Numbered from the stretch's first letter, positions 1 to 9,940 are shown. The stretch: 64,000 nt of DNA from Bradyrhizobium sp. JYMT SZCCT0180 (GCF_018130165.1 NZ_JAFCLZ010000006.1:1-64000), one strand, 5' to 3'. The notes: generated by a model from the sequence alone, not told the origin. Numbers and translations: made by a program.

Positions 1-1157
1 GCGTCGAAGCTGTAGCTGCCGTCGGCGCTGATGGTCAGCCCGGCGATCGCACTGGTCTGCGCATAGCTCAGGATCGCGCCGTCATCGACGTCGCTGTCAT
101 TGGTCGCAACCGTGCCGGTGATAATGGCGTCCTCGAGCCCTGCATTGGTGTCGGCGACCGCGACCGGCGCGTCGTTGGTGCCGGTGACGGTCAACGACAC
201 CGTCGCAAGACTGCTCGCCGCAATGCCGTCGGTCGTCACATACTTGAAGCTATCTGCGCCGGTTTGGCCATTGGCGAGACTGTTGAACACCCCGTTCTGC
301 ACATAGCTGAAAGTGCCGGTCTCAGTATCGAGCGTCGCCGTTCCACCCGCCGTGGTGGTGAACTTGATCGAGCCATTCATGACTCCATCCAGATCGCCTG
401 CTCCGCCGTCGGTGATCGTGTTCATACCTACCTTGACGGCCGCAACATCCAGATCCCCACCATCGAAATCCGTGTCGTTGCCAAGCACGCTAGCCAGAGA
501 GGCTGCAACGTCCTCGGTCGCAGCACGGTTATCTGCGTTTGCGACCGGCACATGGTTAGTTGTCAGGTCAACGCTAACCGGAGCGATCTTCTCGATCGCA
601 CTAACCTTCAGGTTGATGCTCTTGAACGCATAGACGGTCTGATCCGCTTGCCCCGTCTGATTGTTCTTGTGAGCCGGATACCACACCGTATTGAAGTAGT
701 TGATTTCGTCGTTAAGCGCCTGCATGAACGCGGCGTCGTTCTTTTGTTGAACGCTGACGACAATCTTAAGAGTGTCGATGTCCGCGGTTTTGCCCGACAC
801 CGAACCGTTGCCACCGTCGTAATCGTCGAATCCCTTGAATGAGATTCCGCTCTGCAGCACTCCGTTGTCATAAAGCGCGCCGCCAGTGAGAGTGCCGGGC
901 AGCGCACCTGACCCTGCAACGTATGTGCCGCCGAGCTTGTACTCATTCTCGTATGCCTTGAAGATAAGCGTATCCGCGCCCGACCCGCCGAGGACGTTGT
1001 CAAAACCACTCCCCCCATCGAGCGTATCGCTCCCGGAACCGCCGTTGAGCCGATCATCTCCAGCGCCTCCGGAGAGATTGTCGTTGCCCGACCCGCCGAC
1101 GTAATTGTCGTTGCCGCTGGTGCCTGTGAGGGTGGTGGTGCCGCTGGCGCTTGCCAT
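1..1157 (-). CDS. RTX/VCBS-type large adhesin, 5' part (runs off left edge)
   Basis: The minus strand is open from an ATG at 1157 to the window edge (385 codons seen, no stop). The first ~60 residues carry glycine/aspartate nonapeptide repeats of the RTX calcium-binding type (GGSGNDNLSGGAGDDRL and similar). A unique region follows, then from about residue 210 Ig-like VCBS/cadherin repeats with the typical linkers (NHVPVANADNRAATED, GTNDAPVAVADTNAGLED). This layout is known for large secreted or surface adhesins exported by type I secretion, whose signal is at the unseen C-terminus. A GGAG lies 9 nt before the start. No secretion genes are visible here. Having RTX repeats at the N-terminus rather than the C-terminus is less usual. 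Adhesin function is inferred from the repeats. Confidence 0.85.
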   Translation of the reverse strand, partial: MASASGTTTLTGTSGNDNYVGGSGNDNLSGGAGDDRLNGGSGSDTLDGGSGFDNVLGGSGADTLIFKAYENEYKLGGTYVAGSGALPGTLTGGALYDNGVLQSGISFKGFDDYDGGNGSVSGKTADIDTLKIVVSVQQKNDAAFMQALNDEINYFNTVWYPAHKNNQTGQADQTVYAFKSINLKVSAIEKIAPVSVDLTTNHVPVANADNRAATEDVAASLASVLGNDTDFDGGDLDVAAVKVGMNTITDGGAGDLDGVMNGSIKFTTTAGGTATLDTETGTFSYVQNGVFNSLANGQTGADSFKYVTTDGIAASSLATVSLTVTGTNDAPVAVADTNAGLEDAIITGTVATNDSDVDDGAILSYAQTSAIAGLTISADGSYSFD

Positions 1158-1913
1158 GAAAAATACTCCAATAATTTGGTACAATTCGCGCGCAATTACT
1201 GTGTCGCCTGCCTGTTCGATGAATCGGACATCGCGATCGCCGCCTGGAATCTTGCAATGATTTCTGGAGAAGGTGGGAGCGAAACGACGCCCCTGCCTGG
1301 CGCGATCACTGACGGATCATTCACGACAGCCGCAGACGACGCGATTGGGAGGACTGAAGAAGACGATGAAGCTGAAATGTCCTTGAGGGGCGTCACAATA
1401 CGGAGCCAGTCGACCCGCTCCGCACTCTTCGTAAACAAAAAGCGTTCCAATGCTCACTCCCCAACTCTGCTGACGCAGAGCAGGCGTGACTGCACCCGAA
1501 AATCAGTTCACATGAATTCAACGCTCGTCTAAACGATCGCGCTGGCGTTCGACCGAGAACGACACCGTCACTGACGTGTTCTTCGGCTGAAGTGAAACGA
1601 TTCCGACCACTGCAATGCTAACCCTGCCCGTTTTCTGCCGTTCCGCCCCTCATTTTTTGCTCAAATCCTTCGTAATTTTCTTGAGGATCTTGACCGCGCC
1701 CTCCCCGGGGTGATGACCAGTTCACACGCAGCATCGATCCTGACTTACGAGCAAATTGCCGAAAATTCCCGAAAAGTCCACACGGCGGAGGAGGTACCCC
1801 GAAATAAAGCGGGAAAACTTAGCTGGCAATCGCCCCGAACGAAGTGTCCGTAGTGCGCATCTGAGCCGACAGCAGACCCGATGCGAGCCGTTTGATCCAC
1901 CCACATACCTTCG
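1158..1913. other. intergenic region, no supported gene
   Basis: About 750 bases upstream of the adhesin gene. An 84-codon minus-strand frame at 1196-1450 and a 118-codon plus-strand frame at 1176-1532 overlap each other; neither has a recognisable domain or a good ribosome site. The segment just upstream of 1157 probably holds the adhesin promoter. I see no tRNA or clear terminator. Confidence 0.5.
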
Positions 1914-2872
1914 TTACGTTCCCATCTTGAAGGCGTGAGAGCTCTTTTCCCACAAGGATCTGCTTAGCGAATACAGACACGCCGCGTAAAGCAAAGCGCC
2001 TCCTCCATAGACACACACATAGGCGACGATGAACGTGTCGACGTTCCAATGAAACAGGAACATAAGAGCGCTGATCAGCACCATCCCCGCAAGGGTGATG
2101 CTGGCGCGACGGGCGAGCGCCTTCCGAAACTTGCTCCTCAGAAAAGCAGACCCTTGAGAAACACTCCACTCTGCAATGCAAAGCCGTGCGGGCGGGCGAG
2201 CCAGACAAGAGCCGCGATCGACGTCACCCATATGAACAAGCTCAGCGCGCCATATGCGACGAACGAAGGGCCAGAAAGCATCGCGACCGTCACCGCCAGG
2301 ATCGCAACGCGTCTCACCAGATCAACGCCCTCCGTCCAAACAAAGCCATCCCTGGCGTTGATGGCCGCGCGAAGCGGCATACGCGGCAAGGGACAGACGG
2401 CTCCGGCGAAAATCAGGAAGTACGCGATGCCGTGATGTGCGACAGGAACAATGCCGGCAATGAACGCCGCACCCAGAATTGCGACGGCGATGGGGGCGAT
2501 CGCGGTGTAGATCGTCACGGTTGCTCGCACCAGGTCGTGGTCGCCCCGGCTCGCCTTACGTTTGTGAGCCTCGCTCAGGTAGTGAGACCGCAGTTCGGAA
2601 AATGTCAGAACGGTAATTCCGAGATCGCATTGCACCACAAGAGCAGCGACCGCCAACAAGCCCGCAATAAATGCATACGACTCGAGGCCAATTGTTCGAA
2701 TCAGCACATACGCCAGGACAAAATTCGATACCGCCATAAGTGCGGCATTGAGCCCCTTCAGCACAAGAAGAGCCGGCCAGCTATGCGTGCCGCGGCCCAG
2801 GCCCGCGAGTATTGCGCTTCTCAGGCCTCGTTTGCGAACTGCTGGTAGCGGGTGAAACCGGAATAGCGACAT
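1914..2872 (-). pseudogene. polysaccharide flippase-like membrane protein, frameshifted
   Basis: The frame from 2872 (ATG; an upstream in-frame start at 2911 also exists) encodes about six hydrophobic segments of the oligosaccharide/O-antigen flippase (Wzx/MATE-like) type. It stops at 2138 just after the residues GVFLKGLLF. The adjacent frame continues at once with LRSKFRKALARR and two or three more membrane segments down to a stop at 1914. The break lies in a TTTT run near 2140-2147, where loss of one base would explain the shift. Even when joined, the product (~320 residues) is shorter than usual flippases (400-480). It is therefore probably a decayed gene, though a sequencing error in the homopolymer cannot be excluded. 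No other polysaccharide genes are adjacent. Confidence 0.6.
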
Positions 2873-3206
2873 AGCAATTATCCGCGCCCATCCGGGCCTG
2901 GCCGGCGACACCTGTTACATGACGAATCCTCGCCCGGAGAAGTCGGCACGTATGCAAAGCAACGCCTGCCTGCGAGCATTTTCGCAGGTAAGGCCCTGCG
3001 CCTACCAGAGCTCTATCGCCTGCCCGATACGCTGCCAACGGATACAGAACTCCATAGGCAGAATTCACCCACCCGTCCGAGGTACTCATCATTGCCAGTT
3101 GTCCAGTCAACTGGGAGGCGTGTGTAATCTTTGCCACTGGCGATTGCAGTGGCTTGGTGTAGCGGCGGCACACAGCGCTCACATTTTGTGGTCACGGGAG
3201 GCTCGT
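2873..3206. promoter_or_regulatory. divergent intergenic region
   Basis: About 330 bases between the start of the flippase remnant and the adenylation enzyme. An open frame continuous with the plus-strand gene extends back to 2919, but its residues look non-coding and the good ribosome site is at 3196. No FNR-type palindrome was seen here. Confidence 0.4.
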
Positions 3207-5909
3207 GTGACGCATTTGCTCCTGGAGAACGCGACCTCGGCTCGCGTGATCTGGCCCGAGGGAGCCTCGTCCGTCCGCGACGGCGCAGACCCCGAACTCC
3301 AATTCACGCTGGGCCAGGTCATCGGTCGGACTGCCAGCCGGTTACCAGACCAGCCTGCGATCGTCTCCACCAGGTTTGCGCCGCTGACGTACCGCGATCT
3401 TCAGCGCCAGTTGGACGGTATCCGACGGCAGCTTCGTTTGGCCGGGTTCGATTGCAATGCCCGTATCGGGGTACTCATGCCGAACGGCGCGGAGGCGGTT
3501 CTCGCCATCGTGGCCGTGGCCTGCTGCAGCATCGCGGTTCCTCTCGATCCGCGACTGTCCGAGGCGGAATTCGATCAACGTCTCGACATGCTGCGCCTGG
3601 ACGCTCTTCTCGCGCCGCAAGGCAGGGCCTTTGAAGCGCGTCACGCGGCCGAGCGGAGACGGATTACCGTGATCGAAGCCGTTCCGATCGGACACGGTCA
3701 GCTTGGACTAAATATCGCCGTGCAGGCCTCCGACTCCCCTGCGATCGACGCTGAGCCTGATCCGGGCTCACCTGCCTTCATCCTGCAGACGTCGGGCACG
3801 ACCGCGCAGCCAAAGCTCATTCCGTTCAGTCATAGCAATATGCTGGCGGCGGCCGCACGGCTTCAGGCCTGGTTCGGCCTTACGCCTGAGGACCGCTGCC
3901 TGAGCGTGTCGTCCCCTCATTACTCCCATGGGCTCAAAGTAACGGTCTTCACACCACTGCTGACGGGCGGCAGCATTGCTGTGCCGGCGAACTTTGCCAT
4001 CGTGGCGCTCGATGAATGGCTCGATGCCCTGCGGCCGACCTGGTACTCAGCGGGTCCCACGCTCCACACGGCTGTGCTCGACAAGGCAAAAGGTCTTGAG
4101 GATGCGCAGGCTGCGCACACTCTGCGGCTCGTTGTATCGGGCGGCGCGCCGCTTCCGAACGAGGTGCAGAACGACCTGCAGCGCATTTTGGGCGTGCCGG
4201 TGCTGGAACATTATGGCTCCAGCGAAGCCGCGCAAATCGCCACCAACCAGCCGCCACCTGGTCCAAACAGGCCAGGGACTTGCGGGCAACCCTGGCCTGA
4301 TACCGTGGCCATTGTTGGTGAGGATGGACATCCTTTACCAGCTGGCGAGCGGGGCGAGGTCTGGGTTCGTGGCCCCACCGTGATATCTGGCTATCTCAAT
4401 GCGCCGGAACTCAATCAAGCTGCGTTCAAAGAGGGTTGGTTTCGCACGGGCGATATCGGCAGCCTCGACCAAGACGGCTTCCTGTCGCTGCACGGGCGCC
4501 TGAGCGAACTGATCAACCGCGGCGGTGAGAAGATCGCCCCTGCTGAGGTCGAATCCGCACTACTGCGCCATCCCGCCATAGCCGAGGCCGCTGCTTTCGC
4601 AATCCCCCATCCACGCCTTGGCGAGGACGTCGCAGCCGCCATCGTTCCCCATCCTGGTGCGCAGGCGACACCTGCGGAGCTTCGCCAGTTCCTGCAACGC
4701 GGGTTGGCCTCGTTCAAGATTCCGCGGCGCATTCTGATCCTCGACCAACTGCCAAAGGGGGCGACGGGAAAGGTTCAGCGGCGACGGCTGCGCGAGTCGT
4801 TCGACGGGCTGTTGGGCGATCAGGGCGCGATGCCCGTGCCTGCTGTGAACAAAGGGCCATTGGATCTGGAAGCTGAACTGCTGACCCTGTGGCGGAGGCT
4901 GCTCAAGTCCGAGGCTGTGACGGTCGACGATGATTTTTTCGCCAGCGGTGGTGACTCCCTTCTGGCGATGGAAATGCTCATCGAACTCGAGCGGCTCATC
5001 GGCCAGCGCGTACCGGAAACGATTCTGTACGGGGCAGAAACGATCCGCCAACTTGCCCCAAGAATCGCCATGCAAACAGGCACCCCGGCGACGCCGTTCT
5101 TCCAGTTCGGTGCCAGTGGCGATCGGCCTCCCCTGTTCTTCTTCAATGGAAACCTCGTTACCGGCCACTCGGGTATGCGGCGGATAGTCGAGCTTTTCGG
5201 GCCCGATTACCCGATCATTTCCATCGATCCCCATGGTCTTCGTGGGGAGCGGATTCCGCCGTCGATCGAAGAGATGGCCGCCGACCGCCTGCCGCTTGTT
5301 CTGGAGAGGCAGAGCAGCGGTCCTTTCCTCCTGGGCGGCAAATGCAACGGCGCCATGGTGGCGTTTGAAACGGCCCGCCTGCTGATCGCAGCCGGCCACA
5401 AGGTTGATTTGGTTGCGATGGTCGACCCGCCGACCGTCAGTGCCCGTCCGGTGCCGCGGGCGATCATCAGGCTGATGAAGCCCCTGCTCCCGCCTTACCT
5501 TCTGAGCCGGGCATTTGAAAAAATGGCGGAGCTGGAGCGTTACGCCAAGGCGTCGACGAGCGCGCCGATTACGACCGCCGAGCTCGAGATTCCGCCGGCG
5601 TTGTGGCACGCTTATTCATCCGCAATGGCGCAATATCTTCCGGCACCGCTTGAGGTCCCCGTGACTTTTTACGCAGCCGAACACGACGGCCGGGCGTGGC
5701 GGCATCTCAGTTCCCAACTCGACGTCGTCGAGGTGCCATGGGGACATCACGGCTGCCTGACTGTCGGCGCTGAATATCTGGTTGATCATCTGCGGGGAAG
5801 AATTGACGTTCTGGTTGACGGCGCGCGCTCTGCCGTTGAACCGCACAGGTCGCCGATCGGCTCTCACGGGACGCAAATCGGTGGCCCCGTACTGGGCATC
5901 GAGACCTAA
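3207..5909 (+). CDS. NRPS-like enzyme: adenylation, carrier and thioesterase domains
   Basis: This is a 900-residue single-module protein. The start is taken as GTG 3207 because GGGAGG lies 5 nt upstream; the frame is open back to 2919. The adenylation domain (about residues 25-540) shows LQTSGTTAQPK, EHYGSSEAAQ, GWFRTGDIG, a hinge near LINRGGEKIAPAEVE and PKGATGKVQ, all expected for an acyl-AMP forming enzyme. The carrier domain has DDFFASGGDSL with the phosphopantetheine serine at about 584. The C-terminal alpha/beta-hydrolase thioesterase has LLGGKCNGA, so the nucleophile at about 713 is cysteine rather than serine, with a GHHG histidine near 847. No condensation domain is present. It would activate an acid, load it and release or transfer it; the substrate is unknown. 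It stands alone, with no other biosynthetic genes beside it. Confidence 0.85.
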   Translation: MTHLLLENATSARVIWPEGASSVRDGADPELQFTLGQVIGRTASRLPDQPAIVSTRFAPLTYRDLQRQLDGIRRQLRLAGFDCNARIGVLMPNGAEAVLAIVAVACCSIAVPLDPRLSEAEFDQRLDMLRLDALLAPQGRAFEARHAAERRRITVIEAVPIGHGQLGLNIAVQASDSPAIDAEPDPGSPAFILQTSGTTAQPKLIPFSHSNMLAAAARLQAWFGLTPEDRCLSVSSPHYSHGLKVTVFTPLLTGGSIAVPANFAIVALDEWLDALRPTWYSAGPTLHTAVLDKAKGLEDAQAAHTLRLVVSGGAPLPNEVQNDLQRILGVPVLEHYGSSEAAQIATNQPPPGPNRPGTCGQPWPDTVAIVGEDGHPLPAGERGEVWVRGPTVISGYLNAPELNQAAFKEGWFRTGDIGSLDQDGFLSLHGRLSELINRGGEKIAPAEVESALLRHPAIAEAAAFAIPHPRLGEDVAAAIVPHPGAQATPAELRQFLQRGLASFKIPRRILILDQLPKGATGKVQRRRLRESFDGLLGDQGAMPVPAVNKGPLDLEAELLTLWRRLLKSEAVTVDDDFFASGGDSLLAMEMLIELERLIGQRVPETILYGAETIRQLAPRIAMQTGTPATPFFQFGASGDRPPLFFFNGNLVTGHSGMRRIVELFGPDYPIISIDPHGLRGERIPPSIEEMAADRLPLVLERQSSGPFLLGGKCNGAMVAFETARLLIAAGHKVDLVAMVDPPTVSARPVPRAIIRLMKPLLPPYLLSRAFEKMAELERYAKASTSAPITTAELEIPPALWHAYSSAMAQYLPAPLEVPVTFYAAEHDGRAWRHLSSQLDVVEVPWGHHGCLTVGAEYLVDHLRGRIDVLVDGARSAVEPHRSPIGSHGTQIGGPVLGIET

Positions 5910-5965
5910 GGATCGGACCAGGGCGGCAGCGACGCAAGTTGCGCCGCGCCGGCGCCTTGCGACGT

Positions 5966-6460
5966 TCAGCCAACTGGTCCGGGGATCCAATAGTCGCCGG
6001 AAAGCGGCCTGACGCTTACGCCATGAATTACCCCGAGCTGCAGGCTTGGATCGAAATGGCGCATCGTCCGCTCATTGAGGTCAATGATGCGGCCAGGCGT
6101 TAGTGGACCTACGTCATTTATCTTGACGATGACCTTCTTGCCTACAGCCTCAACGAGGGCATATTTCGGCCTCGCGCCATATCGGACCCCACCAAATTTC
6201 TGGCGCAAACTCGTCTTGATGGCAGCCGCCCATGCGGTGGGCTCATAGCGCTCGCCGGAGGCTGTGTTCGGGCCGCCCTCCCGCCATCCGGGCCGGAACG
6301 GATTGTACGTGGATGCTGCGCCAACGATCGCATCCCCCGAAGCGGCATTGACGACGGCGCTTGAATGAACTGCAGCCATTTCACTTCGAGCAACGGTAAC
6401 AGAAATGGCAAGCAGCACTACGACACCGCAAATTGCGGCGCCCGAGCGAAACAACATCAT
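5966..6460 (-). CDS. RlpA-like double-psi beta-barrel exported protein
   Basis: This 164-residue protein has an N-terminal hydrophobic segment (about residues 8-25, signal peptide). A double-psi beta-barrel follows, with the RlpA-type blocks GAASTYNP, TASGERYEPTAWAAAIKT and VKINDVGPLTPGRIIDLNE. RlpA proteins bind or cleave peptidoglycan at the septum; the aspartate in INDVGP and the nearby region match the family active site. There is no SPOR domain, so this is the short form. GAGGAG sits immediately before two tandem ATGs (6460, 6457), and the second has the better spacing. It converges with the adenylation enzyme gene. Lytic activity is inferred from the family. Confidence 0.8.
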   Translation of the reverse strand: MMLFRSGAAICGVVVLLAISVTVARSEMAAVHSSAVVNAASGDAIVGAASTYNPFRPGWREGGPNTASGERYEPTAWAAAIKTSLRQKFGGVRYGARPKYALVEAVGKKVIVKINDVGPLTPGRIIDLNERTMRHFDPSLQLGVIHGVSVRPLSGDYWIPGPVG

Positions 6461-7165
6461 AACTCCTCGATTGATTTTCTGGATCGTTCAGTTCCCGATC
6501 CCACAGAAAATGGTCAAGCGAACGCGGATGCGTTGACGAGCTTGCGCCGATTTTTGCGGGTTCGTGCCGACACTGGCGACGGAACCGTTGTGGGAACCAA
6601 AGTGGTCCTTCCACAGCTGTCTTTCCCACCGACTAAGAAAGAAATTGCGTCATCAGCATGACTGAATAGAGGCACTTGGTGAGCGCGTGAGCAGGCGCGC
6701 GCCTGACCGATGTCGGCCCGGGTCAACAGCAGACGTTCCAGCTGATCCATGAGCAAATCTTGCGACCTCACCAGCGGACATACGCGGCGACGGCTCCACG
6801 TGATCAGGTAAGCGTCGAATCCGGATGTGAGTAAGTGAGGTTTGCCTCTGTCCATTGAGAAACGGTCGACGACGAATTGAGAGGCATCACATGATCGGGG
6901 AATTCTTCGGCCCGATTCCACTGCCGGCTCAGCGCTCGGCGGGATCGAAATTTGTCTCCGTTGAAAGCCTCCCTAAAAACGGGCGTTTCCGCGGTTAGCT
7001 GAGTGGAGCACTCCTGCGGTCCTTGGCTGCCCTCGTGTGTCAACGTCCGCTTTGCATCGTAGGCGGGCAAGCCAAACATCAGTCGCATGGTGTCACTTCC
7101 AGAAGGGTACGGGTTGCTGCAAACTGCATCCGTAATCTCGCGATTCGTAGATGTCTTGAGGACCC
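6461..7165. other. intergenic region, no supported gene
   Basis: About 700 bases with several overlapping short frames on both strands (for example minus 6514-6921 and 6804-7088), none with a domain, membrane segment or convincing ribosome site. I cannot assign a function. The last 20 bases hold the ribosome site for the gene at 7166. Confidence 0.5.
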
Positions 7166-7438
7166 ATGAACGAGACCTTGATTTCCGCCTGCACGATGTT
7201 TCTCATTCCAGCAACGCTCTTGTTTGGCGCTTTAGGTGTCGCGAACTCGTCCTTTCTCAAGATGCTGGTCTGCTTGCTCGGCATCGCCACGACAGGGTTA
7301 TGGCTTTACCGGATATGGTGGTGGACCAACCTGTCTTTGATTGATCGCAGAACGGCGCTTGGTCTCGCGGGCATGTTTGCGTGCGCATGGCTGGTGACAT
7401 TCCTGGTGCAGTTGAAGAATGTGTTCTCGTCGCGCTGA
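7166..7438 (+). CDS. small three-helix membrane protein
   Basis: This 90-residue hypothetical protein has three predicted membrane segments at about residues 7-26, 30-50 and 62-82. The only charged patches are NLSLIDRR in the loop and the C-terminal KNVFSSR. TTGAGGACCC just upstream is a good ribosome site. It has no recognised domain. It stands alone between a gene-poor stretch and the convergent DUF2066 gene. Likely an inner-membrane protein of unknown function. Confidence 0.65.
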   Translation: MNETLISACTMFLIPATLLFGALGVANSSFLKMLVCLLGIATTGLWLYRIWWWTNLSLIDRRTALGLAGMFACAWLVTFLVQLKNVFSSR

Positions 7439-7583
7439 CCGGCTTCGTTCTGTGAGGCGCATCGGCTGACAGCAGCCTGGCTCACAACGTCGTCGGCGAG
7501 GGCGGTGTAACCGTTTCGGTCGACAGCATCCGTTATCGCGCGCATCGATCCGCGCCACCGCCGCCTTGCCGAATTGCGGCTCG

Positions 7584-8606
7584 TTATTGGTGCCCGGCAA
7601 GGATTTGCGCGGCAGCCCCGATGCCTTGACGGAAGGCCTCGTCGAACGTGACAGCCGCAAGCTGCCATTGCTGCGACCTGCCCTGCCAATCGAGCTGCCA
7701 GTCCGAGTTCCACCGCAGCTCCTGATCGTCCCAGACGAGGCGGGCGATCAGCACAACCTCTCCGCCCCGCCCGGCCACGGCTTCAGCGATCTTCGCGGGC
7801 GCAATGCCCGCAAGCGGAAGCTCATTGGCGCCGACGCCGGCCAATGCTGCGGCATCGGGCAGCACGATGGGCATTCCCCGCTTGGCCGCGGCCGCCAGAA
7901 GGGCAGCCCGCTGCAGATCCGTCTCTTTCGAGTCGCCTGCAACCACGTATCGTCGCGCGCCCGGCTGCATCTCCACGAAGACGCCAAGCACCGGGCGGCG
8001 GGCAAGCCATGGCTTGACGCCCAGCTTGGCCAGCATGCCGTTGATGGCGGCCTCGTCGAACTCGGCCGTCAGAATGAAGGAGCGGTCGCGGGTGCCCTGC
8101 TCGTCGTTCTTCGGCTTGCCGCCCTTTTCATCGCGGTAGGAAAAGTCCCGAACCAGTTTTGCAGCATCGGCCTTGTATGGGTCGAGACGCGGATCGCCTG
8201 CGAGCCGCAGCATGCCGCTTACCTTGATGAGAACGTCTTCCAGGCACGATGCGAAGCCGAGGATACGGTTTGTCTCGCCCTGCCCCGTCACGATGGTCTG
8301 CCCGCGATAGAGTTCTGCCGGTGGAATGGCGTTTGCCGCGTTGGCGAGCCCCGGCGCGGGTTCGGCGGCGACGGCGGGCAGCGCAAGCAGCACTACCGCC
8401 GCGATTGCCGCCAGCAAGCAGGGAATAGAGCGTGTCGTCGCTGGATGCGTCCTCAAGGCCAAAAGCCCCCACTTGATGCTGGCTGGCGACGCAATGCTGA
8501 TCGCACCCGTCTCCAGGCAAATTCCCTCCTGGCAGGGTATTCTACAGGGAAACGGACGATATTGGGACCAGCGTGAACATGAGAGTAGCCCAGCAGCTGG
8601 CTGCAC
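7584..8606 (-). CDS. DUF2066 domain-containing exported protein
   Basis: The open frame codes 340 residues. A signal-like hydrophobic stretch (CLLAAIAAVVLLALPAVAA) begins only at about residue 62. The preceding residues look non-coding, so the true start is probably an internal non-ATG codon; AGGAGGG near 8526-8532 points to a CTG or TTG start around 8515-8450. The mature part carries the DUF2066 pattern, with YRGQTIVTGQGETNR, a conserved cysteine (FASCLEDVLIKVSGM) and DEQGTRDRSF. Such proteins are exported and common in Bradyrhizobium, with no known function. The gene is monocistronic. Confidence 0.75.
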   Translation of the reverse strand: MQPAAGLLSCSRWSQYRPFPCRIPCQEGICLETGAISIASPASIKWGLLALRTHPATTRSIPCLLAAIAAVVLLALPAVAAEPAPGLANAANAIPPAELYRGQTIVTGQGETNRILGFASCLEDVLIKVSGMLRLAGDPRLDPYKADAAKLVRDFSYRDEKGGKPKNDEQGTRDRSFILTAEFDEAAINGMLAKLGVKPWLARRPVLGVFVEMQPGARRYVVAGDSKETDLQRAALLAAAAKRGMPIVLPDAAALAGVGANELPLAGIAPAKIAEAVAGRGGEVVLIARLVWDDQELRWNSDWQLDWQGRSQQWQLAAVTFDEAFRQGIGAAAQILAGHQ

Positions 8607-8847
8607 TGCAGCCGCCTTTGGGCCAATTCCCCCTTCAGTTAACAGGGAAATATTTCCCGGTAACAGGGAGCTTTTCTGAAGAAACAGGAGAAAGAGCGCC
8701 GCCGAACGGTCTTCGAATGTGTCGCCGCGGTCGTACCAAAAACCTGAATCTGCTCCGGGTCACGGAGCGCAGAGCGAATGAAGGACCTTATTCCCTGACC
8801 GCGATCAAATGTGCATCGAAGCCAGCCCACTCGTCGTGAGGAAGCCG

Positions 8848-8869
8848 GCCCTTGATCTAGATCAAGGGC
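8848..8869. promoter_or_regulatory. FNR/FixK-type box (perfect 22-bp palindrome)
   Basis: TTGATCTAGATCAA at 8852-8865 is extended by matching GCCC/GGGC flanks to a perfect 22-bp palindrome. It lies 96 bp before the transglutaminase start at 8962. The DUF2066 gene on the other side is about 250 bp away. It matches the TTGAT-N4-ATCAA consensus of FNR/FixK regulators. Confidence 0.8.
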
Positions 8870-8961
8870 GGCCTCCGCGATGTTGAGAGCCTCGTAAACC
8901 AGCAGCCAAGCGCTTGTGGCAAACGCGCACTGAAGCACCGGCTGTAAAGCAGGACGAAAAA

Positions 8962-9867
8962 ATGGCGGTTCTCGGCAAGATAAGCCACACCACCACTTAC
9001 CGGTATGCGAAGCCTGTTACCTTCGGTACGCACCGGGCCATGTTCTTGCCAAGGCGCGGCGCATCGGCGCGTCTTGTCAGTTGGTCCGCAACAAGCAGCA
9101 TTCCTGCGAAAATGCACTGGACCACCGATGCTCGCTCCAACACGGTAACGGTGATGGAATTCAGTGAACCTGCCAGTGAGCTGACGATCGTTTTTGAAGC
9201 TCGCGGCGTATACTACGGCGTAAAAGGGATCGAGGCGTTTCCGCTCGAATCCCGGGCCGATGAAGTGCCGGTGCAATACACTCCCGACGAATGGACCGAT
9301 CTGGCCGGTTATCTGCGCCCTCATGCCGAGGATCCGGACGCAACCCTGGCCGCGTGGACCAAGAGCTTCGTTGCCGGCGACCAGGATCGAACCATCCATG
9401 TCTTGCACCGGATGCTGCACATTTTTCGCGACACGTTCACCTATCGTCCGAGGGACGCCGAAGGAACCCAGTCGCCCGGTGAAACCCTGCGCACCAGATC
9501 CGGCACTTGCCGCGACTATGCCTGGCTCATGATCGAGGCCTTGCGCCGGCTCGGGTTCGCGTCCCGCTTTGTGACCGGTTACCTTTACGATGCGGCGCTG
9601 GATGGCGGCGCAGTCGGCGTGACCGGGTCCGGCGCAACCCACGCCTGGCTCCAGGTCTTTCTCCCAGGTGCCGGCTGGCTGGACTACGATCCGACCAACC
9701 AGATCAGTGCCGGTTTTGATTTGATTCCGGTGGCGGTGGCCCGACATCCGGCGCAAGCAATCCCGCTGGAAGGCTCGTGGTTTGGTGAAGCGAACGACTA
9801 CCTGGGCATGACGGTCAACGTCGCCGTGCAAAAGATCGGGAACGCGCCCGATCTGTCGGCGCGATAG
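8962..9867 (+). CDS. transglutaminase-like (cysteine protease fold) family protein
   Basis: This is a 301-residue protein. ATG 8962 is preferred over the upstream in-frame ATG 8914, since AGGA lies 8 nt before it and the family N-terminus (ISHTTTYRYAKPV) starts right after. The N-terminal beta region is of the bacterial transglutaminase N type. The catalytic core follows, with RSGTCRDYAWLMIEALR (Cys ~183), THAWLQVFLPGAGWLDYD (His ~227) and the aspartate at ~241. No signal peptide is seen, so it is probably cytoplasmic. Family members act as peptidases or amide-forming enzymes; the substrate is unknown. An FNR/FixK box 96 bp upstream suggests low-oxygen induction. Confidence 0.85.
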   Translation: MAVLGKISHTTTYRYAKPVTFGTHRAMFLPRRGASARLVSWSATSSIPAKMHWTTDARSNTVTVMEFSEPASELTIVFEARGVYYGVKGIEAFPLESRADEVPVQYTPDEWTDLAGYLRPHAEDPDATLAAWTKSFVAGDQDRTIHVLHRMLHIFRDTFTYRPRDAEGTQSPGETLRTRSGTCRDYAWLMIEALRRLGFASRFVTGYLYDAALDGGAVGVTGSGATHAWLQVFLPGAGWLDYDPTNQISAGFDLIPVAVARHPAQAIPLEGSWFGEANDYLGMTVNVAVQKIGNAPDLSAR

Positions 9868-9940
9868 AAGCAATTCCAGCACCGCGCCGCACGAACCAAT
9901 ACAATGCCGGCAAGCGGCCTTCCGTGGAATGCGCCGCCTT

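Noticed and set aside
6514..7088. Minus-strand frames of 135 and 94 codons
   Set aside because: No domain, no membrane or signal segment, poor ribosome sites and mutual overlap.
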